In this document: piece by piece, positions 18,965 through 28,234 of the stretch
How the letters are laid out: each line of letters starts with the position of its first letter
Numbering within the stretch: the stretch's first letter is position 1
Assembly: GCA_947501935.1 (NCBI GenBank)
Contig: CANMXU010000019.1
Location: 1-64,000 of the forward strand
Length of the DNA: 64,000 bases
Source: an uncultured Alteromonadaceae bacterium
GTDB taxonomy: Bacteria > Pseudomonadota > Gammaproteobacteria > Enterobacterales > Alteromonadaceae
Direction: 5' to 3'
The notes under the pieces: generated by a model
What the model was told of the DNA's origin: nothing
The model's input: only the letters and a program-made list of their open reading frames with translations
Databases searched by the model: none
Translations under genes and position numbers: made by a program

Positions 18965-19795
18965 ATGGACACTATGATCTCATGGTTTTCTGACAATCAA
19001 CTGATGATCCAAGCTTTTATCATAAAGTTTGCCGTCGCCATTCTCATCATTGTTATTGGTAAATTCGTTGCCCGTTTAATTAGCGCTACTACAGCCAAAG
19101 TGATGGCGCATAAAAATGTAGATGCCGCTGTAATTAGTTTTCTCTCAAGCATTATTTATGGTATCGCTTTCTTCATTGCCATTATTGCTGCTATTTCTCA
19201 TCTCGGATTTAATACCTCTTCTTTAGTGGCCATTGTTGGTGCCGCTGGCTTAGCAATAGGTTTAGCACTACAAGGGTCACTTTCCAATTTCGCTTCAGGG
19301 GTTTTATTAATTATCTTAAAACCTTTTAAAAATGGCGACTTTGTTGAAGTAGCTGGCGTTGCCGGCATTATTGAAGAAATTCATATTTTCTCAACAAAGT
19401 TTAGAACTGGCGATAATAAAACAGTAATCGTGCCTAATAACGCGATTACTAGCAGTAGCATTACTAACTATTCAACCAAACCGAAACGTCGTATAGATCT
19501 TGTCATTGGTGTTAGTTATGACGCCGACCTTGCCAAAACTAAAGAAATATTAACTAAAATAACCAGTAGCCATGAGTTGGTTTTACAAGATGAAACCACG
19601 ACCATCGGCGTAAGTGAATTAGCTGATAGCTCAGTTAACCTAGTGGTTCGCCCTTGGGTTAAGTCGGAAAACTACTGGCCAGTTTACTTTGATTTATTAG
19701 AGCAAATTAAAGTAACCCTAGATGAAAACAATATCGAAATCCCTTATCCACAATTATCTTTACATGTAAACAAAGAGGAAAATCATGAATCGTAA
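18965..19795 (+). CDS. mscS: Small-conductance mechanosensitive channel
   Basis: A 276-residue MscS channel that opens on hypo-osmotic shock to release solutes. Three hydrophobic segments lie near residues 16-37, 55-80 and 85-115. The pore helix TM3 shows the glycine/alanine packing pattern GAAGLAIGLALQGSLSNFASG. The cytoplasmic beta domain begins at PFKNGDFVEV, and IVPNNAITSSSITNYS is also typical. Length matches E. coli MscS (286). The last 11 bp overlap the start of the DUF481 gene, which argues for translational coupling. Confidence 0.95.
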   Translation: MDTMISWFSDNQLMIQAFIIKFAVAILIIVIGKFVARLISATTAKVMAHKNVDAAVISFLSSIIYGIAFFIAIIAAISHLGFNTSSLVAIVGAAGLAIGLALQGSLSNFASGVLLIILKPFKNGDFVEVAGVAGIIEEIHIFSTKFRTGDNKTVIVPNNAITSSSITNYSTKPKRRIDLVIGVSYDADLAKTKEILTKITSSHELVLQDETTTIGVSELADSSVNLVVRPWVKSENYWPVYFDLLEQIKVTLDENNIEIPYPQLSLHVNKEENHES

Positions 19796-20600
19796 GTTAG
19801 CCATAGTTGGGCTTTTAGCACTTCCTTTATCAGCTTTTGCTGAGGAAGCTCCTGCACCTGAAGAAAAACCAGCTTTGACCGGCTCTGCTGAGTTAGGTTT
19901 ATTATATAAAACAGGTAATACTCACAGCGGCGATTTAAAAACTGGATTTGACCTTAGGTACGAGCAAGATAAATGGTTAAGCTTATTAGACTTTAACTTT
20001 TTAAAGAAAAAAAGTGATGTTACCGGTAGTGTGACTATTCCTGGTGAGAACGGTGCAGACGATACAACCGTTGAAAAAACTAGCTTTATCACCACAGATC
20101 AACGATGGAACATTACTTCACAAACCAACTACACCCTAGAAGGCGATAAGAATTATGTCTACGGTAATATTTGGTATGAAGATAACGACTTCAATAGTTT
20201 TAAAAATCAAAGTTCGATTTCAACTGGTTGGGGTCGTCACTGGTATAAAAATGAAAAAGCGTCTTTATGGGCAGATATAGGTCCGGGTTATAAGCGCGAT
20301 GTGGTTAAGGCAAAAGGAGATGTTGCTGAACACACCGACTCTGCATTGATTATTCAAGCCCAAGCTTTGTACCTTCGTACCTTGAATGAAAATGTTGAAT
20401 TCAAACAAACCTTCAGTGCTAAGTATGCGGTTAAAAGTGGTGAAAACAGCATTTATAAAGCAGAATCAAGCATCACTACTAAATTGATTTCAACCTTACA
20501 GTTAAAATTTACCTTCTCGGTTGACTACAACTCTGAAGTTGATGAAGACAAAGAAAACACCGATACTCAAACAGCCGTAACACTCGTGTATAGCTTTTAA
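19785..20600 (+). CDS. DUF481 outer-membrane beta-barrel protein
   Basis: A 271-residue exported protein with a signal peptide (MNRKLAIVGLLALPLSAFA, cleaved before EEAPAPEE). An acidic/proline linker and a DUF481 (YdiY-like) domain follow, with alternating beta-strand pattern, TGSAELGLLYKTGNTHSGDL at the start and a final VTLVYSF ending in phenylalanine, typical of an outer-membrane barrel. Function in the family is not established. It overlaps mscS by 11 bp, so the two are likely co-translated, which hints at a shared osmotic-stress theme. Confidence 0.85.
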   Translation: MNRKLAIVGLLALPLSAFAEEAPAPEEKPALTGSAELGLLYKTGNTHSGDLKTGFDLRYEQDKWLSLLDFNFLKKKSDVTGSVTIPGENGADDTTVEKTSFITTDQRWNITSQTNYTLEGDKNYVYGNIWYEDNDFNSFKNQSSISTGWGRHWYKNEKASLWADIGPGYKRDVVKAKGDVAEHTDSALIIQAQALYLRTLNENVEFKQTFSAKYAVKSGENSIYKAESSITTKLISTLQLKFTFSVDYNSEVDEDKENTDTQTAVTLVYSF

Positions 20601-20628
20601 TAGTTAGTTATTTTCAGCACTAAATTCA

Positions 20629-20660
20629 AAAGCCAGTAACCTAGTTACTGGCTATTTTAT
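20629..20660 (+). terminator. Terminator after the DUF481 gene
   Basis: AGCCAGTAAC (20631-20640) pairs perfectly with GTTACTGGCT (20644-20653), then ATTTTATT. Confidence 0.82.
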
Positions 20661-20890
20661 TGCCTATAATCGCTATATCCAGACAAAGACTTCTCTTCTT
20701 AACTACTTATATTTTATCCTGCTCTAAGCGCAGCTTAGATTTAAATTGAACACTGTATTATCGAAAACGCCCTTGTATTAACTTGCATATTTAACCGCTC
20801 AACTTAAAGCTGTCCAGCACGTTTTAAAGCAAAAACATAATCAACTTGCTCTTATAATTAACCGCTTTATTTCTTATTTTCCCGTTTTAA

Positions 20891-20963
20891 CTTTAGCTTT
20901 TAGCTTTTAGCTTTTTAGCTTTTTAGCTTTTTAGCTTTTAGCTTTTAGCTTTTAGCTTTTAGC
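20891..20963. repeat. AGCTTTT(T) tandem tract, about ten copies
   Basis: About ten head-to-tail units of 7 or 8 bp (TAGCTTT and TAGCTTTT alternating in blocks). The tract lies just past the aceA terminator. The unit-length changes look like slippage products. Confidence 0.9.
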
Positions 20964-20977
20964 CGAATCAGAGCAAT

Positions 20978-21005
20978 AAAAAAGCCGCTCTAAAAGCGGC
21001 TTTAT
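20978..21005 (-). terminator. Terminator of aceA
   Basis: AAAGCCGCT (20981-20989) pairs with AGCGGCTTT (20995-21003). On the minus strand a T-run follows. Confidence 0.88.
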
Positions 21006-21034
21006 CAATATAGTAGCTTGGGACAACCAGCTAA

Positions 21035-22627
21035 TTAGAACTGGTTTGAAGTGTTTTTCGCGCCACCAGCTTTAAGTGCATTCTCACCAGCAAAGTATTC
21101 TTTGTGATCATCACCAATATCAGATCCAGACATGTTTTGGTGTTTAACACAGGCAATGCCTTGACGAATTTCTTGACGTTGAACACCTTTAACATAACCA
21201 AGCATACCTGCTTCACCAAAGTACTCTTTAGCTAAGTTATCAACCGACAATGCTGTGGTGTGATAAGTAGGAAGTGTAATTAAGTGATGGAACACGTTCG
21301 CTTCACGTGAAGTATCAGCTTGGAAAGTACGTGTACGTTCATCAGCTTCAGCAGAAAGCTCAGAATCATCGTACTTAGCATTCATAAGGTCACTGCGATC
21401 ATAAGCAGAAACATCTTTACCAGCTTCAACCCAAGCGTCATATGCTTGTTGACGGAAGTTAAGCGTCCAGTTGAATGAAGGACTGTTGTTATAAACTAGT
21501 TTCGCATCTGGATGAACTTTACGAACGTCATCCATCATACCTTTAATTTCGTGTATTGTAGGAACAGCTGTTTCAATCCAAAGAAGATCTGCACCAGCAT
21601 TAAGCGCACCAATACAATCAAATACACAACGCTCGTGGCCAGTGCCTGGACGGAATTGGTATAAACCTGAAGGTAAACGCTTAGGACGAACAAGCTTACC
21701 ATCACGGTTGAAACATACATCACCTTCAGCCATATCAGCTACATCGATTTCTTCTACGTCTAAGTATGAATTGTAAATATCGCCAGCATCACCAGGCTCT
21801 TTAACTACTGCAATTTCTTTTGTAAGACCAGCACCTTCAGAGTCTGTACGAGCAACGATAATACCGTTATCAATACCTAGCTCCAAGAAAGCGTGGCGTA
21901 ATGCACGAATTTTGGCATGGAAATCTGCATGAGGAACCGTAACTTTACCGTCTTGATGACCACATTGTTTTTCATCTGCAACTTGGTTTTCAATTTGAAG
22001 CGCACAAGCACCCGCTTCAATCATTTGCTTAGCCATTAAGTATGTCGCTTCGGCATTACCAAAACCAGCATCAATATCTGCAACAATTGGCACAACATGA
22101 GTTTCATAATTGTCAATTGCATCTTGAATACTTGCTGCTTTAGCATTTTCGTCTGCTGCTCTTGCTGCATCTAGTTCACGGAAAAGACCGCCTAATTCAC
22201 GAGCGTCCGCTTGACGAAGGAATGTATATAGCTCTTCAACTAAGCTAGCTACAGATGTTTTTTCATGCATAGATTGGTCAGGAAGAGGACCAAATTCACT
22301 ACGTAATGCAGCAACCATCCAACCTGATAGATAAAGGTATTTACGCTCAGTCGTATTGAAGTGCTTTTTAATAGAAATTAGTTTTTGTTGGCCTACAAAA
22401 CCATGCCAACAACCTAAAGATTGAGTGTACTTAGTTTTATCAGCATCAAAAGCTTTCATATCCGCATGCATAATATTTGCTGTATACTGAGCTATTTCAA
22501 GGCCGGTTTTGAATTTATTTTGAGCACGCATACGTGCTATAGATTCTGGGTTAATTGCATCCCAAGAATCGCCTGCTTTTTCTTTAATTGCTTTAACCGC
22601 TTCAATTGCACTTTGATAATTAGACAT
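21035..22627 (-). CDS. aceA: Isocitrate lyase, long form
   Basis: A 530-residue isocitrate lyase splitting isocitrate to succinate and glyoxylate, the first glyoxylate-bypass step. The active-site loop reads DEKQCGHQDGK with the catalytic cysteine at C222, where E. coli has KKCGH. VADIDAGFGNAEATY upstream binds Mg2+ and substrate, and NNSPSFNW lies further on. The protein is about 100 residues longer than the 434-residue E. coli enzyme, the long form known from Pseudomonas and Colwellia. It diverges from a LysR-lrgAB operon across 249 bp, and malate synthase G lies beyond that operon. Confidence 0.97.
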   Translation of the reverse strand: MSNYQSAIEAVKAIKEKAGDSWDAINPESIARMRAQNKFKTGLEIAQYTANIMHADMKAFDADKTKYTQSLGCWHGFVGQQKLISIKKHFNTTERKYLYLSGWMVAALRSEFGPLPDQSMHEKTSVASLVEELYTFLRQADARELGGLFRELDAARAADENAKAASIQDAIDNYETHVVPIVADIDAGFGNAEATYLMAKQMIEAGACALQIENQVADEKQCGHQDGKVTVPHADFHAKIRALRHAFLELGIDNGIIVARTDSEGAGLTKEIAVVKEPGDAGDIYNSYLDVEEIDVADMAEGDVCFNRDGKLVRPKRLPSGLYQFRPGTGHERCVFDCIGALNAGADLLWIETAVPTIHEIKGMMDDVRKVHPDAKLVYNNSPSFNWTLNFRQQAYDAWVEAGKDVSAYDRSDLMNAKYDDSELSAEADERTRTFQADTSREANVFHHLITLPTYHTTALSVDNLAKEYFGEAGMLGYVKGVQRQEIRQGIACVKHQNMSGSDIGDDHKEYFAGENALKAGGAKNTSNQF

Positions 22628-22876
22628 ATCACTCTCTCCAAGGATGTTATTTCACAGTAATTAGAACATTGGCATGTAAGTCACTTTGTAAGCTGTCACA
22701 CCGAACTACAAAAAGAATAATATAATCACCTAGTATTTATGAAATATATTGTTATTATTATCACTATTCACACAAGATATATAAGTTAACCTATTTAGCT
22801 ATTGAACCCAAAAACAGACTGCACTATAGTTGCTTTATCTATTTGACTTATACTTTCAAAGAAAAGCATTTAAAAT

Positions 22877-23818
22877 ATGAATATTTCTAAAATTGATCTG
22901 AATTTACTTGTTTATTTAGACGTGCTGTTAAGAGAGAAAAATGTTACTCGTGCAGCGAGCCAACTTAACATCACCCAGCCTGCGATGAGTAATGGTTTAA
23001 AGCGCTTACGCACCTTATTTAATGATCCTATTCTAGTAAGAACTTCTGATGGTATGGTGCCGACAGAGCGAGCACGTACCCTAGCCCCAGTGATCAGAAA
23101 AATATTATTAGAGCTAGAAGAAGCGCTGCAAGGTGAGGAAGAGTTTAACGAGCAAAATAGTCAGCGAGTTTTCAGATTAATGGCTAGCGATTATGCTGCA
23201 TCGACGCTGTTACCTGGCTTGCTTAGACGTATTAACCAAATAGCACCAAACGTGACTATTGATATTATGACGCCAAGTGACGTTACCTTTCACGATGTGG
23301 AAGCTGGTAAAATTGACATGGCGATTAACCGCTTTGACGAATTACCGCAATCATTTCATCAAAAAACCGTTTGGCGCGACACTTTCTCATGCTTACTCAG
23401 TGCTGATAATCCTGTGGTATCAAAATTTAACCTCAATTCATATTTATCTTCAAAACATGTTTGGGTATCTAAAACCGGCTTTGGTGTAGGTGTAGGTATG
23501 GACCCGAAAGATGTTCAAAAATTAGGTTGGGTTGATGAAGCCCTTGCTAGGCTTGGTAAAAAACGTGATATTAAAGTATTTTCCCGTAACTACCATGTTG
23601 CTATGCAGCTTGCTTATGAAGACGGGTTAATTGCAACGTTACCAACTAAAGCAGCGTTATTGCATGAATCTGATCCAAATTATACTATTTTAAAGCCACC
23701 TTTTGATATTCCTGATATTGAATTAAAAATGATTTGGAGCCCGCTACTTCACCACGATGCCAGCCATATTTGGTTTAGACAACTTGTGGTGGAAACGGCT
23801 AATGAAAGCCGCCAATAA
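22877..23818 (+). CDS. LysR family regulator
   Basis: A 313-residue LysR-type transcription factor. The N-terminal winged helix has LNLLVYLDVLLREKNVTRAA, the recognition helix LNITQPAMSNGLKRLR and the linker wing ILVRTSDGMVPTERA. The substrate domain covers residues 90-310. It diverges from aceA and sits 3 bp ahead of the lrgA-like gene, so it is co-transcribed with lrgAB and well placed to control both directions of this intergenic region. The effector is unknown; glyoxylate, glycolate, acetate or isocitrate would fit the context. LysR members often act as activators of a divergent gene. Confidence 0.88.
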   Translation: MNISKIDLNLLVYLDVLLREKNVTRAASQLNITQPAMSNGLKRLRTLFNDPILVRTSDGMVPTERARTLAPVIRKILLELEEALQGEEEFNEQNSQRVFRLMASDYAASTLLPGLLRRINQIAPNVTIDIMTPSDVTFHDVEAGKIDMAINRFDELPQSFHQKTVWRDTFSCLLSADNPVVSKFNLNSYLSSKHVWVSKTGFGVGVGMDPKDVQKLGWVDEALARLGKKRDIKVFSRNYHVAMQLAYEDGLIATLPTKAALLHESDPNYTILKPPFDIPDIELKMIWSPLLHHDASHIWFRQLVVETANESRQ

Positions 23819-23821
23819 TCA

Positions 23822-24205
23822 ATGAACTATGTGATCATAAAAAATGCCCTCTATAGCATAGTTGCTATTATGCTGTGTTTATACCTTGGAAAAACGGTTC
23901 ATCATGCTTTTGGCGGCTTACCCGGCAGCTTATACGGTATGATAGTCTTGAATATTTTTCTTTATTTTAAGATGATCAATGCTGAACGGCTGAAAGCGAC
24001 AATTGAATGGATAATCAAACACATGAGCGTATGTTTTGTACCGGCAGGTGTTGGTATTATTGACCATTTTGATTTGGTTGCTCAGCACGGTTTAGCTATT
24101 GTTGTGGTTATTTTTATCAGCACTATGGCTTTAGTAACTGCGGTGGGTTTGATGGTAGAAAAACTGTCAAGCGCATCACTTGAAAATCAGTCGTCAGACG
24201 TTTAA
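23822..24205 (+). CDS. CidA/LrgA family membrane protein
   Basis: A 127-residue inner-membrane protein of the LrgA/CidA family. Four hydrophobic segments are visible (about residues 8-25, 33-48, 60-83 and 90-113), with family block GGLPGSLYGMIVLN and FVPAGVGIIDHFDL. It is 3 bp after the LysR gene and 26 bp before lrgB, so it is part of a three-gene operon. LrgA/LrgB were first described as holin-like lysis modulators, but relatives transport small organic acids: plant PLGG1, a fused LrgAB, carries glycolate and glycerate. The latter role fits these neighbours better, by inference. Confidence 0.85.
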   Translation: MNYVIIKNALYSIVAIMLCLYLGKTVHHAFGGLPGSLYGMIVLNIFLYFKMINAERLKATIEWIIKHMSVCFVPAGVGIIDHFDLVAQHGLAIVVVIFISTMALVTAVGLMVEKLSSASLENQSSDV

Positions 24206-24231
24206 TTTCTTATTATTTGTAGATATTACTC

Positions 24232-24933
24232 ATGCTTAGTGCACTATCATATATTTTACTAACTATTATTATTTACCAAATATCGGCTTGGTGTCAGCGT
24301 AAAACCTCGGCAATTTGGCTTAACCCTATGTTGCTTACAATTAGCGCGCTTATTCCGATAATGTTATGGCAAAATATCTCATTCCAATACTACTTTGCCC
24401 AAACAAAAGAACTGAGTAACTTATTAGAGCCTGCCGTAGTGGCGTTAGGCTACCCTCTGTATCAGCATTTAAAAACCATCAAATATCACTGGCGCTTGTT
24501 TCTTTCAGTTTTAACCCTTGGTGTGGCTGTTGTTGTTGTGATCAGCTTTACCTTAAGCATGGCGCTAATCAACATTCCAGAAGTAGCCATAGCATTATCT
24601 TACAAATCAGTTACTACCCCGATAGGTATTGCATTAACAGACGCTTCTGGCGGTAACAGCGCGATTACCGCCTTTGCAATTATTCTAGCAGGGCTATTTG
24701 GCGCTTTACTGGGCCCAAGCTGGTTAAACTATATTGGTGTGCGCTCTGCTAAAGCACAAGGGCTGGCAATAGGTGCTGCTAGTCATGCCCTTGGCACATC
24801 AACCATTAGTAAAATAAGCTATGAACATGGCGCCTATGGCTCGTTAGCTTTAATTGTTTCTGCGATGATAACGGCCATTATTGGCCCTTTACTTGTTGAT
24901 AACTTTGTCTTGTTTTACACCACACCTTTATAA
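24232..24933 (+). CDS. LrgB family membrane protein
   Basis: A 233-residue polytopic inner-membrane protein of the LrgB/CidB/YohK family with about six to seven hydrophobic helices. The family signature is KSVTTPIGIALTDASGGNSA near residues 125-144, followed by GVRSAKAQGLAIGAASHALG near 180. It is the expected partner of the preceding LrgA-like protein, together equivalent to the plastid glycolate/glycerate carrier PLGG1. It ends the LysR-lrgA-lrgB operon. The transport role and direction are inferred, since in Gram-positive bacteria the pair is described as a murein-hydrolase modulator. Confidence 0.87.
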   Translation: MLSALSYILLTIIIYQISAWCQRKTSAIWLNPMLLTISALIPIMLWQNISFQYYFAQTKELSNLLEPAVVALGYPLYQHLKTIKYHWRLFLSVLTLGVAVVVVISFTLSMALINIPEVAIALSYKSVTTPIGIALTDASGGNSAITAFAIILAGLFGALLGPSWLNYIGVRSAKAQGLAIGAASHALGTSTISKISYEHGAYGSLALIVSAMITAIIGPLLVDNFVLFYTTPL

Positions 24934-25244
24934 TCTTGACAAACCACACCTATAAATTAACATTCACACTAAGTATAGTAGTTATCATCAATAACAATAC
25001 TTTTCACCCTCATCATTACCATTAATGATACTGAATTGTAACACCATTGATTTATATAGCTTTTATATTGCGATAGTAAGTTTATATAGCAATATTGCTT
25101 ACAAATGGACTATCAAAGCGATACCCACTTGAAGTCAAGCTATTGCAACTAAAGCCCAGAGGCAATACATTTCATATTATCTGCAGGGTTTTCCATTTAA
25201 ACATGAAAACTTTTATATCTTCATCCAAATAATTCGAGGAACTT
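24934..25244. other. Spacer between lrgB and glcB
   Basis: About 310 bp, AT-rich, presumably with the glcB promoter. A near-repeat TTTATATAGC occurs at 25051 and 25081, and a short GCAATATTGC palindrome at 25089-25098. No gene is seen. Confidence 0.4.
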
Positions 25245-27419
25245 ATGGAACAACGAATTGAGATAGCCAACTTACAAGTATCAACTAGCCTTTATCACTT
25301 TATTGAAGAAAGTGTTTTACCAGATAGCGGTATTGAAAGCGCTAAATTTTGGGCTGACTTTTCTAATATCATTCATCAGCTGAGTCCAGAAAATAAAACC
25401 TTATTAGCAACACGTGATAGCTTGCAAGAAAAAATTGATCAATGGCACCTGCAAAATCAAGGCGATAAGTTTAACTTTGACGCCTATAAAAGTTTCCTTA
25501 AAGAAATTAACTATATCGTTCCAGAAGTGGCTGACTTCGCTATTACTACTAGCAATGTTGATGCTGAATTGGCGACTATGGCTGGCCCGCAACTAGTAGT
25601 ACCAGTTATGAACGCTCGTTTTGCTTTAAACGCCGTTAATGCTCGCTGGGGAAGCTTGTACGATGCACTTTATGGCAGTGATGTTATTAGTGATGAAGGT
25701 GGTAGTGAAGCCGGCGCGCAATATAATCCTGCAAGAGGCGCTAAAGTTATTAGCTTTGCACGTGACTTTTTAGACCAGGTTATCCCACTTGCAAGAGGCT
25801 CACATCACAATGTTATAGCTTACCAAATAGTAGGGCAAAAATTAGTTGTTCAACTAGAAGGTGATCATCAAAGTTTACTGGCTCAACCTGATGTATTCAT
25901 CGGCTATGCTGGTGAGAAAAATGCTCCTTCAGGCTTATTATTTAAACATAACGGATTACATCTTGAATTAGCCTTTGACGGCACCAGTGTTATTGCAAAA
26001 GCTGATCAGGCCGGCCTAAGTGATATTATTATTGAAGCAGCATTAACCACTATTATGGATTGTGAAGATTCAGTAGCCGCTGTTGACGCTGAAGATAAGG
26101 TCATTGCTTATAAAAACTGGCTTGGTTTAATCAAAGGTGATTTAAAAGAAACCATCCACAAAGGCGGTAAACAATTCGACCGCATAATGAATGCTGACCG
26201 TCAGTATATGGATACCAACAACCAAGCCTTTTCGGTTAAAGGCCGCAGCTTAATGTTTGTTCGCAACGTTGGGCACTTAATGACCAATAATGCCATATTA
26301 GATAACGCTGGTAATGAAGTACCTGAAGGCATTATGGATGCAATGATAACTTCATTAATATCATTACACGACATTAATAAAAACGGCTCAGGCAACAGTA
26401 AAGAAGGTTCTATTTATATCGTAAAACCTAAAATGCACGGCCCTGAAGAAGTCGCTTTCGCCAATAAATTATTTGCTCAAGTTGAACAAGCATTAGCTTT
26501 ACCTGATAACACCATTAAAATGGGTATTATGGATGAAGAGCGACGCACCAGCGTTAATTTAAAAGCCTGTATTGCTGCGGCAAAAGAGCGTGTTGTTTTC
26601 ATTAACACTGGCTTCTTAGACAGAACCGGCGATGAAATTCATACTTCAATGAAAGCAGGCCCTATGGCAAGAAAAGCCGACATTAAATTAACCCCATGGA
26701 TCGGTGCTTATGAAAACAACAACGTTGATATTGGCCTAGCTTGTGGTTTCAGCGGGAAAGCGCAAATAGGTAAAGGCATGTGGCCAATCCCTGATCAAAT
26801 GTCGAATATGCTTGCTACGAAAATAAACCATGTTGAAGCTGGTGCAAATACCGCTTGGGTGCCATCTCCAACGGCTGCGGTATTACATGCTTTGCACTAT
26901 CACCGTATTGATGTATTTTCGTTACAACAAAGCTTAATAGAACGTCAACCGGCCAGCTTAGATGATATTTTAACTATCCCCCTTGCCGAAAATAGCAACT
27001 GGAGTGATGATGAAATTAGCCAAGAACTCGACAATAACGCTCAAGGTATTCTCGGTTATGTGGTTCGTTGGATAGACCAAGGCATTGGTTGCTCTAAAGT
27101 ACCCGATATAAATGATGTTGGTTTAATGGAAGATAGAGCAACACTACGTATTTCGAGCCAACATTTAGCCAACTGGTTAGAGCATAAAATTTGCACCAAA
27201 GAGCAAGTATTAAGCAGTATGAAAAAAATGGCAGCTATAGTTGATCAGCAAAACGCCGATGATGCCTTGTACCAAGCAATGTCTGATAATTTCGACAATA
27301 GCATTGCCTTTCAAGCGGCCTGTGATCTTGTATTTAAAGGTGATGTTCAACCTAACGGATATACCGAACCTTTATTGCATCAGTATCGTTTAGATAAAAA
27401 GCTACAAGACGCTAGCTAA
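25245..27419 (+). CDS. glcB: Malate synthase G
   Basis: A 724-residue monomeric malate synthase condensing glyoxylate with acetyl-CoA to form malate. Its length and blocks identify isoform G rather than the 530-residue isoform [31 protein letters not shown] (metal and glyoxylate ligands), [41 protein letters not shown] [16 protein letters not shown], and [14 protein letters not shown]. Isoform G is the glycolate-utilisation enzyme, but here it completes the bypass started by aceA, 2.6 kb away. A clear terminator follows. Confidence 0.97.
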   Translation: MEQRIEIANLQVSTSLYHFIEESVLPDSGIESAKFWADFSNIIHQLSPENKTLLATRDSLQEKIDQWHLQNQGDKFNFDAYKSFLKEINYIVPEVADFAITTSNVDAELATMAGPQLVVPVMNARFALNAVNARWGSLYDALYGSDVISDEGGSEAGAQYNPARGAKVISFARDFLDQVIPLARGSHHNVIAYQIVGQKLVVQLEGDHQSLLAQPDVFIGYAGEKNAPSGLLFKHNGLHLELAFDGTSVIAKADQAGLSDIIIEAALTTIMDCEDSVAAVDAEDKVIAYKNWLGLIKGDLKETIHKGGKQFDRIMNADRQYMDTNNQAFSVKGRSLMFVRNVGHLMTNNAILDNAGNEVPEGIMDAMITSLISLHDINKNGSGNSKEGSIYIVKPKMHGPEEVAFANKLFAQVEQALALPDNTIKMGIMDEERRTSVNLKACIAAAKERVVFINTGFLDRTGDEIHTSMKAGPMARKADIKLTPWIGAYENNNVDIGLACGFSGKAQIGKGMWPIPDQMSNMLATKINHVEAGANTAWVPSPTAAVLHALHYHRIDVFSLQQSLIERQPASLDDILTIPLAENSNWSDDEISQELDNNAQGILGYVVRWIDQGIGCSKVPDINDVGLMEDRATLRISSQHLANWLEHKICTKEQVLSSMKKMAAIVDQQNADDALYQAMSDNFDNSIAFQAACDLVFKGDVQPNGYTEPLLHQYRLDKKLQDAS

Positions 27420-27754
27420 ATGTCAAAATATGTTTAATTAGCAAATTAATTTACTTTTTAAACAAACGGATGAAACTTTTTACTACTTCAGCCGTTCTTA
27501 TATTAAAGCCATCAGTTTTACATTATAGCTGATGGCTTTTACATAACTGATTCAGCAATGTTTTTATACATAACTTCCGCTTACAAAGTTAGCAAAACAG
27601 CAATATGCGCTTTAACGTAGAAAAACAGCATTTTGTCTTATAACAATAGAATATACAAAGTTTACAATTTATAGTTAAACTACGAACAATTTAGTTACAA
27701 TTCATTTTTTGAATTGTTTTAGTCACAAATAATGGATTAAGTGCGGGGACTACA
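27420..27754. other. Spacer after glcB
   Basis: Contains the glcB terminator at 27505-27541; otherwise AT-rich DNA with the presumed promoter of the next small gene. Nothing else is seen. Confidence 0.5.
27505..27541 (+). terminator. Terminator after glcB
   Basis: AAAGCCATCAG (27505-27515) pairs with CTGATGGCTTT (27529-27539), followed by TA. Confidence 0.85.
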
Positions 27755-28213
27755 ATGAAGATATTAATAAAGCCCTTAAAAATTGCAGCTTCACTAGCTA
27801 TATTATTCGCCGGCGCCGCGGCCTCTCCTGCTTGGGCTCAAATTGATCTTGCGCCTAAAAGCTCAATATCAATTAGCATAGTTAACACTGAGCGCTTTTC
27901 TAATTTTCACCAACAAACCGTTACCTTTAACGAGATAGTGAATACGCAAGGCTATTCTCAGTGGTCTTCGCAAGTTAGCAATAAACCTTTTTTACCCGCC
28001 AAGCAACAGGAATCAGCCAATAACAATACAGCTAAAGTGATCAAGAAAAATAATATTTTTGAATTAGCGACTATTTTCAATGATAAATTACAACAATTCT
28101 TAGCAAGCTTTACTCGCGTACTCTTTTCGGCACTAAAACCTGAAACTAACAAAAACAGCTTGTCTGCAATAAAGTCTAATCCTAATAACAATTGCCAATT
28201 GACCTTCAAGTAA
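27755..28213 (+). CDS. Small secreted protein of unknown function
   Basis: A 152-residue protein I do not recognise. A signal peptide of about 28 residues (basic MKILIKPLK, hydrophobic core, ASPAWAQ cleavage site) makes it exported. The mature part is polar and rich in Asn, Lys and Ser, with one amphipathic/hydrophobic stretch (NDKLQQFLASFTRVLFSAL, about residues 109-127) and a lone cysteine near the C-terminus (NNNCQLTF). There is no lipobox, so it should be periplasmic or released. It ends 21 bp before the end of the convergent oxyR gene. It could be lineage-specific; a coding role rests on the good signal peptide and uninterrupted frame. Confidence 0.6.
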   Translation: MKILIKPLKIAASLAILFAGAAASPAWAQIDLAPKSSISISIVNTERFSNFHQQTVTFNEIVNTQGYSQWSSQVSNKPFLPAKQQESANNNTAKVIKKNNIFELATIFNDKLQQFLASFTRVLFSALKPETNKNSLSAIKSNPNNNCQLTFK

Positions 28214-28234
28214 TAGCCATTTTATTGTGGCTAT

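Larger units (their letters stand above)
20601..21034. other. Convergent spacer, DUF481 gene to aceA
   Basis: The spacer contains the DUF481-gene terminator, AT-rich DNA, a 73-bp AGCTTTT tandem tract, and the aceA terminator. No gene is seen. Confidence 0.6.

Noticed and set aside
23822..24933. LrgAB as a phage holin or toxin module
   Set aside because: No phage genes are nearby; the operon has a LysR regulator and two glyoxylate-bypass neighbours.
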